From Chlamydiia bacterium (lineage in GTDB: Bacteria > Chlamydiota > Chlamydiia > Chlamydiales > FEN-1388), in NCBI GenBank assembly GCA_023269335.1, contig JAHFTM010000103.1, positions 1-6,828 on the forward strand: DNA of 6,828 nucleotides. The letters are read 5' to 3'. The notes under the pieces are model-generated. The model was not told where the DNA came from and did no database searches. It worked only from the letters and a program-made list of their open reading frames with translations. Shown here piece by piece: positions 5,472 to 6,828 of the stretch. A program made the translations under genes and the position numbers. Position 1 is the first letter of the stretch, and each line of letters opens with the position of its first letter.

Positions 5472-6828
5472 ATGTCTTTTGGCTTAGTCGCACTACGATC
5501 TGGTTCTTCTTTAAACAGCCCCGCTGTCCACCACTCCCCCAAAGAAAAGCCCACGCTTGTGGCTATAACAGCGCTCCACAGACAGGTTTTTGAAGCACTT
5601 TCAGACTTTCAACGAAAAGATATAATTATAGCACAAAAAATCACTTTCCTAAAGCAGCTCCAAGGAAGTACCACTCTTTTACGCCAGACCTGTGAAGAGC
5701 TCCAAACTGACTGTGAAAAAATGGTTGATGAATTCCCGTTTTACTGTTTCCTCCCTAAATGGCGTCTTTGGCTTGCAAAACATGACCTCTGCATCCTGGG
5801 AATAGATGATGCGAGTGCCACATATTCAACAGTAAGAAAAATAGTTATAGAGCTTAAAAAACGCATTCAGCAACTTGTACAAAAAGAGCTTCTCTACCTC
5901 TCTAAGCAAGTTGCCAAAAGCTGTGAGGAGAGTTTTGACGTTGTAGGGCTTTATGATGCGCTTCATTTGCTTGAGCCAGAAAATAGTAAGCCCATCGAGT
6001 GCATGGCAAAGTGGCTTATTCAAGAAAAAGCTTATGCTGAGGCAGCAAAAATTCTTCAGGAACTTATAAAAAAATATCCTCAGAACCTAGCCCTTCATTT
6101 TCAATTCATAGAAGCTTTACTGGGAAACAAGCACTACCAAGAAGCTGAAAGGGAAATTAGTGAAATCAAACTTAAGCTCACATCGCCGCCTGAAAAAGAA
6201 GTGAGCCGAGAGCACGCACTGCAGAATCAAGCCGATCTTGATAAGCTAGACGAGCTCAAAGCTGAATGCCTTGCCTTGCAAGAAAAATACAAAGAGGCAC
6301 TCGATATCTTAAAAGAGCTCAATAAAAAGCAGCCCCAAAATGATCTCATCAAACAGAAAATCATCCTCTGCATGCAGCTTAAAGAATTAGAAGACCAAGG
6401 AGATCAAGAGCTCTCAGAACTACAAAAGAAATTCTTTCTTGCTCGACCAAAGCAAATTTTTGCCACTCTTTCCATCTTCAGAGACACAGCAAACAGTCAT
6501 GACAATTTAATTAGTGATCTTGAATTTTGGCTCGATACCCTCATCGCCCATCCCAGGTTTTTCGAAAATGAAAAAATAAATAGCTTCATTCAGAATCAAA
6601 TTGCCGATCTCATTGAATCAGGGCACATCTCAAAAGAGCTCCTCGTAAAAAAAGTAACCGAACGTCTTAACAAGCAGCATGAAAACCAAAAATTCCTTGA
6701 AGAGCGTTTTTACTCATTGATGCAAAATTTCAATCAGCTGAAAGATCTGGCTCCACGCCAACTCGCTATTTTGAAAGCACGAACAGCCGAGCTTGAACAC
6801 TCTCTTTACGGCGACTCCTCAATTCACG
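5472..6828 (+). CDS. Large TPR-like helical protein, partial, function unknown
   Basis: An uninterrupted reading frame of 452 codons runs from the ATG at 5472 off the right edge, so the C-terminus is missing. The N-terminus MSFGLVALRSGSSLNSPAV is Ser-rich and has no signal peptide. Residues about 30-150 are predominantly helical (e.g. LKKRIQQLVQKELLYLSKQV). Residues about 176-235 read as a TPR-like pair: WLIQEKAYAEAAKILQELIKKYPQN, with the pattern repeated around EALLGNKHYQEAEREIS. A further unit is at about 260-300 (ECLALQEKYKEALDILKELN, then PQND). Residues 300-452 remain helical and charged, with no transmembrane stretch. TPR-type repeats usually mediate protein-protein contacts, for example as scaffolds or secretion chaperones. 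I cannot assign a function. Codon use and composition resemble the neighbouring protease. It is divergent from the protease gene with 86 bases between them. Confidence 0.88.
   Translation, partial: MSFGLVALRSGSSLNSPAVHHSPKEKPTLVAITALHRQVFEALSDFQRKDIIIAQKITFLKQLQGSTTLLRQTCEELQTDCEKMVDEFPFYCFLPKWRLWLAKHDLCILGIDDASATYSTVRKIVIELKKRIQQLVQKELLYLSKQVAKSCEESFDVVGLYDALHLLEPENSKPIECMAKWLIQEKAYAEAAKILQELIKKYPQNLALHFQFIEALLGNKHYQEAEREISEIKLKLTSPPEKEVSREHALQNQADLDKLDELKAECLALQEKYKEALDILKELNKKQPQNDLIKQKIILCMQLKELEDQGDQELSELQKKFFLARPKQIFATLSIFRDTANSHDNLISDLEFWLDTLIAHPRFFENEKINSFIQNQIADLIESGHISKELLVKKVTERLNKQHENQKFLEERFYSLMQNFNQLKDLAPRQLAILKARTAELEHSLYGDSSIH

Noticed and set aside
5826..6023. Minus-strand open frame inside the TPR-like gene
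   Set aside because: The plus-strand frame is open for 452 codons with a strong start signal; this is its antisense shadow.

Overview
The window reads as a piece of a chlamydia-like (Chlamydiota) chromosome, moderately AT-rich. The evidence is indirect but consistent. There is a periplasmic tail-specific protease with the TSP_N / PDZ / S41 / C-terminal helical layout and a Ser-Lys spacing that I associate with the chlamydial Tsp. The L21 and L27 proteins look chlamydial, the tRNA gene does not encode its CCA end, and two large proteins of unrecognised type start with Ser-rich N-termini. I cannot name the genus.

Layout. Positions 1-865 hold a minus-strand housekeeping block. A tRNA-Phe(GAA) gene has its own promoter and terminator. 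It is followed by the rplU-rpmA (L21-L27) operon, which has its own candidate promoter and a strong intrinsic terminator at the left edge. Positions 995-2506 (minus) hold a 503-residue protein I do not recognise. It has two probable coiled-coil regions, a long serine run, nine perfect copies of a 9-bp Ser-Ser-Ala repeat, and basic clusters beside the repeat. Positions 2507-2822 are AT-rich and non-coding as far as I can tell; they hold the promoter region of that gene and a few small degenerate repeats. Positions 2823-3322 (plus) are the remnant of a Fic-family gene. The catalytic loop HPYMDGNGRTGR is intact, but the upstream part is broken by an in-frame stop and a frameshift. Positions 3367-5385 (minus) encode the intact Tsp/Prc protease. 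From 5472 to beyond the right edge (plus) runs a second large unrecognised protein, 452 residues so far, with TPR-like helical repeats.

How the parts relate. L21, L27 and tRNA-Phe serve translation. The protease acts in the periplasm. The Ser-rich protein and the TPR-like protein look like host-interaction or lineage-specific proteins, but this is inference. The protease and the TPR-like gene are divergently transcribed from an 86-bp gap. The Fic remnant and the protease converge on an imperfect inverted repeat that contains both stop codons.

I see no CRISPR array, insertion sequence, transposase or complete multi-gene defence system. The most interesting items are the repeat-bearing Ser-rich protein and the Fic relic, whose apparent open reading frame is a chimera of out-of-frame and true coding sequence.
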